Translations under genes and position numbers: made by a program
In this document: piece after piece, positions 1 through 6,679 of the stretch
How the letters are laid out: every line of letters starts with the position of its first letter
Position numbering within the stretch: the stretch's first letter is position 1
Notes under the pieces: generated by a model
What the model saw: the letters and a program-made list of their open reading frames with translations, nothing else
What the model was told of the DNA's origin: nothing
Database searches by the model: none
Assembly (NCBI RefSeq): GCF_045055655.1
Contig: NZ_JBANFI010000011.1
Span: 1-17,562 of the forward strand
Direction: 5' to 3'
From: Marinospirillum alkalitolerans
GTDB taxonomy: Bacteria > Pseudomonadota > Gammaproteobacteria > Pseudomonadales > Halomonadaceae
Length of the DNA stretch: 17,562 bases

Positions 1-31
1 GTAGTATTTGGGGTTGTCTTGGTGCTCTTAG

Positions 32-85
32 AAAAAGGCGCTTGGCTCTCCCGCCCTTCGGTCGGCGGGGGAAACCAGGCTTTTT
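32..85. terminator. Bidirectional terminator-like hairpin
   Basis: A long imperfect stem runs from AAAAAGGCGCTTGG (32-45) to CCAGGCTTTTT (75-85). Inside it sits a strong GC hairpin with arms CCCGCC (50-55) and GGCGGG (64-69). The A-run on the left and T-run on the right give each strand a U-tract, so it could stop transcription both ways, including minus-strand messages leaving the 167-805 gene. The inner CTCTCCCGCC...GGCGGG part recurs at 14931-14952 in the repeat region. This is structural inference. Confidence 0.55.
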
Positions 86-166
86 AGTTGGTTTTGTGCG
101 TGATTTCTGGTCTAGTTTGGGGTGCTGAGTTGGCTAGAAATTGCGTAGGAGCGTGAGAGGTTTTTA

Positions 167-805
167 TTAAGGCTTTGGGGATCCGTTGAACCATCCTAAG
201 ATATCTGGCAGACCTATACTGGACAGTAAAGCAAAACCCAGCAAAGCGAATGCGAAAATTAAGGACTGCCATGGCCTAGCCCGCAAGAATGAAAGCCATA
301 CCTTTATCCTTTTTACCGACTCAGGAGTATTCGGCAGGCTATGCAAAGAAACTTCATCGGTAAGCACCCGACGGGCTTTCCGTAGTGAGTTCTTGACGCT
401 CACTCGATAAGCACTCTCATGAAAATCAAACCGATACACAATTGGATCGAATTGAATTCCATAGGATGCAGCCTTTCTACCGATATCCTCAGAAAAACTG
501 CTGAACCGATCAAGATATCTCGAATCATCAAAGAGTTCTGAGATCAGACCATTCAGCTCAGATATTTCCTTGGAACTAATTTCAGAGTTCGGGTGGCTCC
601 AAATCTTTGTAAGCTCCTCTTTTGAAAGGTTTTCTTTATCCGCGATCAGCTTTAACCAAACAGCGCAGACCTTTTGAAATGACGGCACAACAAACCGACT
701 TCCATCATATTTAGCAGACTGATAATAAGCATCTATCTCCGAGCGGGCTGTAGACTCACACTCGCTATCAATCGCTTTTAATTTCGTTTTCAGGATTTCA
801 AGCAC
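167..805 (-). CDS. Hypothetical tail-anchored membrane protein downstream of the restriction enzyme
   Basis: I do not recognise a family for this 212-residue protein. The first ~175 residues are soluble, charged and probably helical. The last ~35 hold one hydrophobic segment (SLIFAFALLGFALLSSIGL) followed by a short polar tail, so it is probably a C-terminally anchored inner-membrane protein. The only in-frame start is GTG at 805, with no convincing Shine-Dalgarno, so the start is uncertain. It lies 35 bp after the endonuclease stop on the same strand and may be co-transcribed with it. Base composition is AT-rich like the restriction-modification block and unlike the plasmid backbone, which suggests it arrived with that block. 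It may be an accessory restriction or defence gene or unrelated cargo; the sequence does not decide. Confidence 0.6.
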   Translation of the reverse strand: MLEILKTKLKAIDSECESTARSEIDAYYQSAKYDGSRFVVPSFQKVCAVWLKLIADKENLSKEELTKIWSHPNSEISSKEISELNGLISELFDDSRYLDRFSSFSEDIGRKAASYGIQFDPIVYRFDFHESAYRVSVKNSLRKARRVLTDEVSLHSLPNTPESVKRIKVWLSFLRARPWQSLIFAFALLGFALLSSIGLPDILGWFNGSPKP

Positions 806-840
806 AATCGAGCAGTTCCAAGACTCGCCTTAAAGCCGTG

Positions 841-1929
841 TTATATTTCACTTCCGAAGAACTCATTCCATCCCTCTTTTGTTCTCATAGAAACATTTTT
901 ATCTCTAACAAAAAAAGAAAGGTTTCTCAATACTGTTGAACATTCTTCTGCGCTTAATAGCGAAAATAAAGAGAGGCAGAAATGGCGATAATCAACAAAA
1001 TCAAATCGCTTCCCTTTATATTCGAAACTTCCATCTACGAGATCCAAATCTTTAACATCTGAATCAATTCTACATATGAATGTTACGGGGTTGTTTATGT
1101 GCCCAGTTGACTGCAATGCATCAAGGCTATCATCAAGACGCTTTTTTGAAACTGGCTTAACAGTAACTTCATAAAGATTTGTCTGAACACCTTCAACTTC
1201 AAGCCATATATCAGCAGGCTTTTTTGATGTCGTATTGGTTCCAAATACACTTTCATTACCGCCCATTACTTCAATTTTAGAGACACGAAATAAACCCGTT
1301 AGCAATTGAGAAACCAAATATTGGGGAAGGTTTCCAGACTCAGGATACTTTAGCGTGAAATCAGCAAGCTTAGAACCAATAATCTGATTTGAGTGATCCG
1401 ATGGCTCAACTTCAAAAAGTTGATATCCAACAATGTTTTGGGAGTACTTCCATAAACGAAAAAAGAAGTAATCAACCAACCTTGCTCTTTTATTTTGCTT
1501 TGACTCCATAACCAAACGTAAAAAATTAACCACTGCCATGGCTGCCGTCTGCGGCCTTCTTCCTTGCGCCCAGTCTTCATTAAGCTGATTAGCATTTTTT
1601 GCCACATTTAATGGATCTGACTTTCCGCATGGTATTCCATTTTCTTGTAGAGCGTACCAAATACCACCCTCAAAAATAGAACGCGGGTTACACCCATAAA
1701 AATTATTCAAGGGATCATAGCTTCCATTCAGGTGAATACCTGTTAATGCCGTCACAACAACGCCACGAAATCCTTTGGCATTAACTTCAATCAAGTCAGT
1801 AAGCAACTTGTGAACATCAGAATCTGAAGGAAATTCTGGAAAGTCTTTTTCTTGCTTAGTTTTTGCAACACCCAGCCTGGTGTTGACATAGTATTGGCCT
1901 GAATGATTTCGTTCAGCGATCTTCGCCAT
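841..1929 (-). CDS. Type II restriction endonuclease (predicted, PD-(D/E)XK-like)
   Basis: This 362-residue protein is called as the endonuclease of a type II restriction-modification system chiefly from context: the controller gene lies directly upstream on the same strand and a divergent cytosine-5 methyltransferase follows. A plausible metal-binding site is visible: PAD with Asp240, then YEVTVK with Glu254 and Lys258, on predicted beta strands as in PD-(D/E)XK nucleases. I could not match it to a named enzyme, so the recognition site is unknown. I chose ATG at 1929 over ATG at 1956 because GGAG lies 6 bases upstream (GGAGTTCCTTATG). With this start it overlaps the controller gene by 17 bases, the arrangement that couples C and R translation in PvuII-like systems. 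Confidence 0.72.
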   Translation of the reverse strand: MAKIAERNHSGQYYVNTRLGVAKTKQEKDFPEFPSDSDVHKLLTDLIEVNAKGFRGVVVTALTGIHLNGSYDPLNNFYGCNPRSIFEGGIWYALQENGIPCGKSDPLNVAKNANQLNEDWAQGRRPQTAAMAVVNFLRLVMESKQNKRARLVDYFFFRLWKYSQNIVGYQLFEVEPSDHSNQIIGSKLADFTLKYPESGNLPQYLVSQLLTGLFRVSKIEVMGGNESVFGTNTTSKKPADIWLEVEGVQTNLYEVTVKPVSKKRLDDSLDALQSTGHINNPVTFICRIDSDVKDLDLVDGSFEYKGKRFDFVDYRHFCLSLFSLLSAEECSTVLRNLSFFVRDKNVSMRTKEGWNEFFGSEI

Positions 1930-2179
1930 AAGGAACTCCAGTGAAATCTTTAACAATATTTTGTAAGCGCACGTTGTCTTTGATGCGAAGCGCTTTGAGG
2001 ATCATCGAGAATTCAAGCACATCTAAGCGTCTTTCAAATTTTTCAACCTTGGATATATCAGACTGGTTTAGACCCACTTGAGCAGCAAGTTCGCCCTGAG
2101 AAATGTTTAGCCTGATCCGTTCTGCCGCTAGCTCGCTTACAAGCTTGCGGTAGAGGCTGTCATGTATGGTTTTGCTCAT
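1913..2179 (-). CDS. Restriction-modification controller (C) protein, Xre-type HTH
   Basis: A small DNA-binding protein of 88 residues, the usual size for C proteins. The helix-turn-helix lies around residues 27-46 (SQGELAAQVGLNQSDISKVE). C proteins bind operators in the C-M intergenic region, delay endonuclease expression until the host is methylated, and autoregulate. The gene overlaps the endonuclease start and is divergent from the methyltransferase, the PvuII-type layout. The start is uncertain: ATG at 2179 is preferred because the protein then has normal C-protein length, but no clear Shine-Dalgarno precedes it. GTG at 2230 or ATG at 2218 would add up to 17 residues. It could alternatively be a generic Xre repressor, but position and size favour the controller role. 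Confidence 0.75.
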   Translation of the reverse strand: MSKTIHDSLYRKLVSELAAERIRLNISQGELAAQVGLNQSDISKVEKFERRLDVLEFSMILKALRIKDNVRLQNIVKDFTGVPYGEDR

Positions 2180-2256
2180 ATTTTTGTCACTTAGGGGTTT
2201 AAAGCTTTTCCGTATCATGCTACGATTCACGAATTATTCGGAATTGGAATATTTTA
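2180..2256. promoter_or_regulatory. Divergent C/M promoter-operator region
   Basis: These 77 bp separate the controller and methyltransferase starts and must hold both promoters if the controller starts at 2179. Visible structure: an 11-bp palindrome CGAATTATTCG (2230-2240) flanked by GAATT repeats, and AAAGCTTT near 2200. A weak plus-strand promoter TTAGGG-N16-TATCAT is possible. I did not find the classical GACT/AGTC C-box, so the operator here may be a different class. Confidence 0.4.
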
Positions 2257-3351
2257 ATGAAATCAATTTCTCTTTTTAGTGGCGCAGGAGGCATGGATGT
2301 TGGATTCAAAGCAGCGGGCTTTGATGTGCTCGCCGCCAATGAACTGGACAAATATGCCTGCGATACATTTCGAGCTAATCACCCTGAATCTAAATTAATC
2401 GAGGGTGATCTAGATGTGTGTGGTGAAGAGCTGCACTCCTACAAAGGGGTAGACGTGGTTTTTGGCGGTCCCCCTTGTCAGGGTTTTTCTGTGGCCGGGA
2501 AAATGGATCCCGATGATCCGAGAAGCAAATTGATTTTCAGCTTTTGTAATATCATTGAGAAAGTTAAACCAAAAGCTTTTGTTATGGAGAATGTGAAAGC
2601 TCTTGGTGTGCTATCAAAGTTTGAAGCTGTAAGGACTTCACTCATATCACGATTTCAGAAAGCAGGTTATACCGTCACAATTCATATATTAAACTCAAAA
2701 GATTTTGGCGTACCTCAGTCCCGTGAAAGAGTTTTCTTTATTGGCGTTAAAAATGGTATTAATCCTATTTACAAAAGTAATTTTAAGAAATATTTGAAAG
2801 CCGCCCCAACTCTTAGGGATATATTAATACCACTTGGGAGACCGGGCACTAAACGCAATGATCGAATTTGCAATGCTAAGGTGACTTTAGCCGCTAAGCC
2901 TGTACTTAGGAAATCGCCTTATGCAGGTATGCTGTTTAATGGACAGGGTAGGCCGCTGAACCCTGACGGTTGGGCAAGTACTTTACCTGCAAGTATGGGA
3001 GGAAACCGAACTCCCATTATTGACGACAACCACCTATATCTTGGTAAAGAATCTTGGGTTGAGGGTTACCATAAGCATTTGATGGCTGGCGGTAAGCCTC
3101 AAGGCATGCACGATGTTCCATCGTACCTAAGAAGGCTGACAATTAACGAGGCTGCTTTGCTCCAGACTTTCCCAGAGGATTATGTTTGGTGTGGACCAAG
3201 CAGCAAAGTGTATTCTCAAATTGGCAACGCTGTTCCCTGTCAGCTTGCAGAAGTAGTCGCCTCTTGCGTAAGAGATACACTTTCTGGTTTACAAAACACC
3301 GATACTATAGCTGTTGACTCTGGCGAAAACTTGGAGCTCGCATTCGCGTGA
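2257..3351 (+). CDS. DNA (cytosine-5-)-methyltransferase of the type II system
   Basis: This enzyme transfers a methyl group from S-adenosylmethionine to C5 of cytosine in the recognition site and protects host DNA from the neighbouring endonuclease. All key family motifs are present in order over 364 residues: motif I FSGAGGMDVGF (8-17), motif IV GGPPCQGFS with catalytic Cys74, motif VI MENV (110-113), motif VIII QSRERVFF (154-161), a target-recognition region about 170-290, motif IX RRLTINEAALLQTFP (292-306) and motif X QIGNAVP (321-327). Length is normal and the gene looks intact. Its specificity sits in the variable region, and I cannot read it from sequence. It is divergent from the controller gene, consistent with repression or activation through the shared 77-bp region. 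Confidence 0.95.
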   Translation: MKSISLFSGAGGMDVGFKAAGFDVLAANELDKYACDTFRANHPESKLIEGDLDVCGEELHSYKGVDVVFGGPPCQGFSVAGKMDPDDPRSKLIFSFCNIIEKVKPKAFVMENVKALGVLSKFEAVRTSLISRFQKAGYTVTIHILNSKDFGVPQSRERVFFIGVKNGINPIYKSNFKKYLKAAPTLRDILIPLGRPGTKRNDRICNAKVTLAAKPVLRKSPYAGMLFNGQGRPLNPDGWASTLPASMGGNRTPIIDDNHLYLGKESWVEGYHKHLMAGGKPQGMHDVPSYLRRLTINEAALLQTFPEDYVWCGPSSKVYSQIGNAVPCQLAEVVASCVRDTLSGLQNTDTIAVDSGENLELAFA

Positions 3352-3360
3352 TGGAGAAAT

Positions 3361-3437
3361 ATGGCGCTGCCATAACCGGCAGCCGGAGCGCAGGCTATCC
3401 AGCGCCGCAAGGCGCGAAGTTGATGGCCTTGTTAGAA
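3361..3437 (-). repeat. attC recombination site, truncated at one end
   Basis: Read on the minus strand, R'' TTCTAAC (3431-3437) begins the site just after the DUF2971 stop codon. A GCCATCAA box follows, then a GC-rich imperfect hairpin centre, then TTATGGC (3369-3375), which pairs with GCCATCAA leaving one extra-helical base, as is typical of attC L boxes. The matching R' box (GTTRRRY) should come next but is absent; the sequence continues as AGCGCCATATTT into the methyltransferase end. The array therefore appears to be broken here. Confidence 0.65.
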
Positions 3438-3440
3438 GCT

Positions 3441-4196
3441 TTAGAAAACCGGACTATCATTTAACTTAGAATGAACGACTTCAAATTTATATCCGTAGCG
3501 GTTTACTACCGCTGAAACTAAATTAGCAAACCATGACGGTGCACTAGGAGCGATAAATATTCGTTCTATCAGTGTTTCTATATCGACCCTAATTTGCAAT
3601 CCGTGGCCAATTGTCTCTTGGGTAAAATCAATTCCTTTTTCTCCGGTTGGCCACTTTGAAACCAAGGCCCTTACTTCCTGCTCATGTGCAAAACTTTTCC
3701 TTTTGTGAACAAATGGCCCAAAAATATTTCTGTCATCTATATGTTCTCGATCGTAATCAATATACTCAACCTTTCCCAAAAATATTTTTTCTTCATCTAT
3801 TAGGCTTTTCTTTAATTTTGTGTATGTCGATTGTATCGCAATACCTTCATCACTTTTTAGATAGAGCTTCCACATTGCTGCAGATTCATAGTCATTAATG
3901 TGCCAGCAATTTATAGCTTGATACCTAGGCCAGTGTTTATTGATTTCGCCGATACTTCGCATTGTCTCAAGATATTTTTCCCTTGCCTCTTCTGGAATAT
4001 CTTCGGGTACAAATTCTCGTGCAAGTACGTTGATCTTCGGCCAAGATCCTTCAAAAGGATCCTCGAATTTATCAGCCCGAGTAAAATAAAGCCTTCTAGA
4101 GTCAATAAGAGATACAAACTTCGTGAAATCCATGTATCTCCACACTTTTACTTCTTCATCGCTCGGCTGAATAAATGTCGAATGATCTTCGTACAT
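3441..4196 (-). CDS. DUF2971 family protein in an integron cassette
   Basis: A 251-residue protein with the DUF2971 pattern: VWRYMDFTKFVSLIDSRRLYFTRADKFEDPFEG-type N-terminus (residues about 18-50), a central CWH...ESAAMWKLY block and a C-terminal HKRKSFAHEQEVRA motif. The molecular role of DUF2971 is not established; members are frequent in accessory and defence-rich regions, so a phage-response role is possible but unproven. There is no signal peptide or membrane segment, so it is probably cytoplasmic. The gene begins 18 bases after the R' box of the attC at 4214-4300, behind AAGGAAAG, and ends 3 bases before the R'' box of the truncated attC. It thus fits exactly into a one-gene cassette in minus orientation. 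AT-rich composition agrees with foreign cargo. Confidence 0.82.
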   Translation of the reverse strand: MYEDHSTFIQPSDEEVKVWRYMDFTKFVSLIDSRRLYFTRADKFEDPFEGSWPKINVLAREFVPEDIPEEAREKYLETMRSIGEINKHWPRYQAINCWHINDYESAAMWKLYLKSDEGIAIQSTYTKLKKSLIDEEKIFLGKVEYIDYDREHIDDRNIFGPFVHKRKSFAHEQEVRALVSKWPTGEKGIDFTQETIGHGLQIRVDIETLIERIFIAPSAPSWFANLVSAVVNRYGYKFEVVHSKLNDSPVF

Positions 4197-4213
4197 GTAC
4201 TTTCCTTAATTAT

Positions 4214-4300
4214 TTCTAACGCATAGCACACGGGCGACGAGCCGCGCAGCGGGTTGGCGTCCAAGCGGCCAAAGGCCGAGAGTGGTGCGTATTGTTATAA
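4214..4300 (-). repeat. attC (59-base element) of an integron cassette
   Basis: Minus-strand reading: R'' TTATAAC (plus 4294-4300), an unpaired spacer, L'' GCACCAC, a GC-rich centre with a CGGCC/GGCCG stem, L' GTGTGC, a second unpaired spacer, and R' GTTAGAA (plus 4214-4220). The L boxes pair with one extra-helical base and the spacers between R and L do not pair, which is the folded attC architecture. It follows the 78-residue gene stop by one base and sits just ahead of the DUF2971 gene, exactly where a cassette site belongs. Confidence 0.85.
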
Positions 4301-4301
4301 A

Positions 4302-4538
4302 TCACTTGTGGATACCTGAAAGTCGATCTCTAAGGTTATTCACTGAGTCTACAAACCTCTCAAATTGACTGAAGTCGTTAAACGTAGCGCGAACACCTTC
4401 ATGTGCAGCGCCAACCGGACCAATTACTATTTCCGGTACGGAGTGATTATCGAGAACCTCAACCTGTTTGGGAATACAGCGGACTCGAGGCTCATTGTCT
4501 AAAGAAACCTCTTCATCGAAGAAAAACAGGGACCCCAT
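4302..4538 (-). CDS. Hypothetical 78-residue cassette protein
   Basis: A small acidic soluble protein of no recognised family. Its middle reads VPEIVIGPVGAAHEG and its C-terminus is helical (FSQFERFVDSVNNLRDRL). Translation is well supported: CTTAGGAGTTACATATG places AGGAG 7 bases before the ATG. The stop codon is one base from the attC at 4214-4300, so this is the gene of the cassette upstream of DUF2971 in array order. No recognisable attC or attI lies on its other side; the next 286 bp lead into the DnaQ-like gene. Small unknown proteins of this kind are common in cassettes, and no function can be assigned. Confidence 0.7.
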   Translation of the reverse strand: MGSLFFFDEEVSLDNEPRVRCIPKQVEVLDNHSVPEIVIGPVGAAHEGVRATFNDFSQFERFVDSVNNLRDRLSGIHK

Positions 4539-4682
4539 ATGTAACTCCTAAGTTTGATCTTGATATTTATAAAATTTTGATAGTAAGTTGGCCTGTTCTG
4601 CGCCGCCTATTCGTAGCCTAAAACCCACAAGCTATTTTCTAGCAGCATACCACTTCTCTTGCGGGTTCCGCGCTCAACTTTC

Positions 4683-4763
4683 GTTCAAATCTCTCCACTT
4701 TTTTTGAACACTGCTCAAAATCCGATTTTACGAGTTTTGAACAGTGTGCTAGGCTGGTGTTCA
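4683..4763 (+). promoter_or_regulatory. Cluster of TTTTGAAC repeats upstream of exonuclease/resolvase
   Basis: Alternating copies of one element: GTTCAAA (4683-4689), TTTTGAACA (4702-4710), TCAAAA (4715-4720), TTTTGAACA (4735-4743) and TGTTCA (4758-4763). They form nested inverted repeats, TTTTGA-N7-TCAAAA and TGAACA-N14-TGTTCA. The last pair overlaps a weak promoter TTGAAC-N17-TTCATA. An operator, or a recombination (res) site for the adjacent serine recombinase, would both explain paired half-sites; this is inference. Confidence 0.45.
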
Positions 4764-4824
4764 TAACTGTTAAGATAAGTGCGCTTTCTCACTTAGCCAA
4801 ACTCTCAACCAAAAAGAGGCCCGC

Positions 4825-5352
4825 ATGGAACTGACTGCACCGAATAGCGTTTACCTGGATTTGGAAACCACCGGCCTGAATTGCAATGGCGAAGATGAGG
4901 TGCTTGAAATCGCTCTGGTGGGTGCCGATGGCGAAACTCTATTCCACACGCTGTTAAAACCGGAGCGGCTGAAGGCTTGGCCGGTGGCTGAGTCGATTCA
5001 CGGTATCAGTCCCGATGATGTTGTGGGTTACCCCTCTCTTGATGAGGTGTTGAATCCGGTGATTGATCTTGTTTGGGGGCGGCAGTTGGTGATCTATAAC
5101 GCGCCTTTTGATCTGAGCTTTTTGCCAGATGCCGTGGCTGAGGGCGCGGCAGAGGTGCGTTGTTGTATGTTGGCTTTTGCGCAAGCTTATGGTGAGCCAG
5201 ATCCCAAGCGTGGTGGGTTTAAATGGAAAAAACTGGGTTTTGCGGCGGAGCATGTGGGGCATGTGTGGAGTGGTCGGGCGCATTCGGCACTAGCGGATGC
5301 GCAGGCCACGCGCAGTGTGTGGCAGTGGTTGGCGCGTCAGGGGGCGGTGTGA
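4825..5352 (+). CDS. DnaQ-like DEDDh 3'-5' exonuclease
   Basis: A stand-alone exonuclease domain of 175 residues resembling DNA polymerase III epsilon/RNase T proofreading nucleases, which remove nucleotides from 3' ends using two metal ions. All catalytic residues are present: Exo I LDLETTG (Asp12, Glu14), Exo II NAPFD (Asp96) and Exo III HSALAD (His153, Asp158), making it the DEDDh class. There is no polymerase-binding tail like that of chromosomal epsilon, so it probably acts separately on plasmid DNA or RNA ends. AAGAGG 6 bases before the ATG supports the start. Its stop is two bases from the start of the resolvase gene, so the two are almost certainly co-transcribed and perhaps functionally linked. 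Confidence 0.9.
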   Translation: MELTAPNSVYLDLETTGLNCNGEDEVLEIALVGADGETLFHTLLKPERLKAWPVAESIHGISPDDVVGYPSLDEVLNPVIDLVWGRQLVIYNAPFDLSFLPDAVAEGAAEVRCCMLAFAQAYGEPDPKRGGFKWKKLGFAAEHVGHVWSGRAHSALADAQATRSVWQWLARQGAV

Positions 5353-5354
5353 TC

Positions 5355-5903
5355 ATGGGCGATTTAGTTGGTTGGGCACGGGTGTCGTCGGTGGGTCAGG
5401 ATCTGGCCGGCCAGGTGCAGGAGTTAGAGGCCGCTGGTTGCCGCAAGATTTTCCAAGGTAAGCACTCAGGCAAGGCGGAAACCAACCAGGCGGCGCTGGA
5501 TGCCATGCTGGTTTATTTGCGCGAGGGTGACACGCTGGTGGTCACCAAGCTGGATCGGTTAGGCCGGTCGCTGCGCCAGGTGCTGGCGGTGGTGGATCAG
5601 CTCAAGGAAAAAGGCGTCACCCTGCAGGCGCTGCATCAGGGGTTGGATACGCGCCGCTCAGACCCGATGAATACCGCGATGCTGCAGCTGCTGGGGATGT
5701 TCGCGGAAATGGAGCGCAATTTTATTGTTGAACGCACCTGGGCGGGTAAGGAGGCCAGCGGCAATTTTGGCGGGAGAAAGCCGAAGCTTACCCCCACGCA
5801 GAAGGCGGAGATCCAAGCCTTACACGCGCAAGGCGCGTCTAAGGCAGAGCTGGCAAGGCGGTTTAGCGTTAGTCGGATGACGGTAATGCGGGTGGTGGGG
5901 TAG
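5355..5903 (+). CDS. Serine recombinase, resolvase/invertase family
   Basis: A complete small serine recombinase of 182 residues. The N-terminal catalytic domain shows WARVSSVGQD with nucleophile Ser11, Arg9 and Gln15, then KLDRLGRS (65-72) and the MLQLLGMFAEMERNFIVERT helix region. The C-terminus is an HTH (KAELARRFSVSRMTVMRVV) for site binding. Likely roles are plasmid multimer resolution or local inversion. I chose ATG at 5355, two bases after the exonuclease stop, because the conserved domain begins there; the longer open frame from 5223 only reads through the exonuclease gene. The 3' end overlaps the convergent zinc-ribbon gene by 35 bases. The repeat cluster at 4683-4763 is a candidate crossover site. 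Confidence 0.92.
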   Translation: MGDLVGWARVSSVGQDLAGQVQELEAAGCRKIFQGKHSGKAETNQAALDAMLVYLREGDTLVVTKLDRLGRSLRQVLAVVDQLKEKGVTLQALHQGLDTRRSDPMNTAMLQLLGMFAEMERNFIVERTWAGKEASGNFGGRKPKLTPTQKAEIQALHAQGASKAELARRFSVSRMTVMRVVG

Positions 5904-6075
5904 ACAAGATATAAGTATCGTCATCCAGCATGATAAGTGAGCTTTTCACTGCACCTTCATAGGTTCCTTCATCCAGCTCTAGCTGTAACAGTTGGCCGCA
6001 AAACTCACAGTTGAATGGGGTGTCGTCTGTGTAGTCTTCTAGCGGGAAGTGATTGTAGCAAGCTGGGCATTCCAT
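5869..6075 (-). CDS. Small zinc-ribbon protein
   Basis: A 68-residue protein starting MECPACYNHF with a second CEFC pair about 20 residues later. The two CxxC knuckles should bind one zinc. The rest is acidic with a proline-rich end. A good ribosome site (GAGGTG, 7 bases before ATG) supports translation. Function is unknown; such ribbons are often nucleic-acid or protein-binding adaptors. It is convergent with the resolvase gene and shares its last 35 bases, and it lies downstream of the partition genes on the same strand, though separated from them by another small gene. Confidence 0.65.
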   Translation of the reverse strand: MECPACYNHFPLEDYTDDTPFNCEFCGQLLQLELDEGTYEGAVKSSLIMLDDDTYILSTPPPALPSSD

Positions 6076-6121
6076 CTTTCACCTCGATTCCCGATACCTT
6101 TAACAGCATGAACTTGAGCTC

Positions 6122-6430
6122 TTAATTTTTAAAAAACAAGAATAGCTCACCAGCCTTTTCTGATAGAAAAAGATCATTCTTTGAATAGTCAATAACCACC
6201 TCACCATCCTCTTCTTTGGCTGGTGATATGGTGTACCTCTTTGACTGTTCGCTCTCTCTCTTCTCAGGGTCTTTGTTCTCAACCCACAAAACAAAGTATT
6301 CACCACCTGCTGAAAAATAAAATGATGGGCAAACGTCATTACCGTAGCTTCTATCGGTCAGTTTTACAGGGAAGCTGTCGAGATCAAAGCCAAGATCAAA
6401 GTCTTGTCCAAATGCTTGTTTGTAGCTCAT
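6122..6430 (-). CDS. Hypothetical 102-residue acidic protein
   Basis: No family is recognised. The protein is small, acidic and beta-rich in appearance, with many aromatic residues (PSFYFSAGGEYFVLWVE) and a C-terminus ending in ELFLFFKN. There is no signal peptide or membrane segment. GAGGTGATCTATG gives a clear Shine-Dalgarno, so the gene is probably real. It begins 15 bases after the ParG-like gene stops and may be a third cistron of the partition operon. An immunity-like small protein is one possibility, but nothing in the sequence confirms it. Confidence 0.6.
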   Translation of the reverse strand: MSYKQAFGQDFDLGFDLDSFPVKLTDRSYGNDVCPSFYFSAGGEYFVLWVENKDPEKRESEQSKRYTISPAKEEDGEVVIDYSKNDLFLSEKAGELFLFFKN

Positions 6431-6445
6431 AGATCACCTCACAAG

Positions 6446-6679
6446 TTACGCTTTTCCGTATTTCTGCAAAAGCAGCTCGCGCACTTCATCCGCTATTTTG
6501 CTGCCGCGCATCGCGCATTCTGCTTTGATCTGTCGGTGTAAATCTTCCGGTACATCAATGGTCAGGCGCTTCATTTTCGGCTTGTTTTCGTCTTCGGGTG
6601 TTTCGCGTTTTTCCACCCAGTCGTCAGCGGTTGGGGTTTGTTTGGGTTTGGCACCAAAGGCCACTTTTTTTCCGCTCAT
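6446..6679 (-). CDS. ParG-like ribbon-helix-helix partition protein
   Basis: At 77 residues it is almost exactly the size of ParG (76) from the TP228 parFGH system. A flexible charged N-terminal half (residues 1-36) precedes a ribbon-helix-helix fold: KRLTIDVPEDLHRQIKAE forms the beta ribbon and first helix, followed by the EVRELLLQK helix. In the ParG family the RHH dimer binds the centromere and represses its own operon, while the tail stimulates ParF ATP hydrolysis. Here its ATG overlaps the parA stop by four bases (ATGA), so the two are translationally coupled. AGGAG lies 8 bases upstream. Identity rests on size, fold and partner. Confidence 0.85.
   Translation of the reverse strand: MSGKKVAFGAKPKQTPTADDWVEKRETPEDENKPKMKRLTIDVPEDLHRQIKAECAMRGSKIADEVRELLLQKYGKA

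Noticed and set aside
5223..5354. N-terminal extension of the first serine recombinase
   Set aside because: It only reads through the exonuclease gene in another frame; the conserved domain starts right after 5355.
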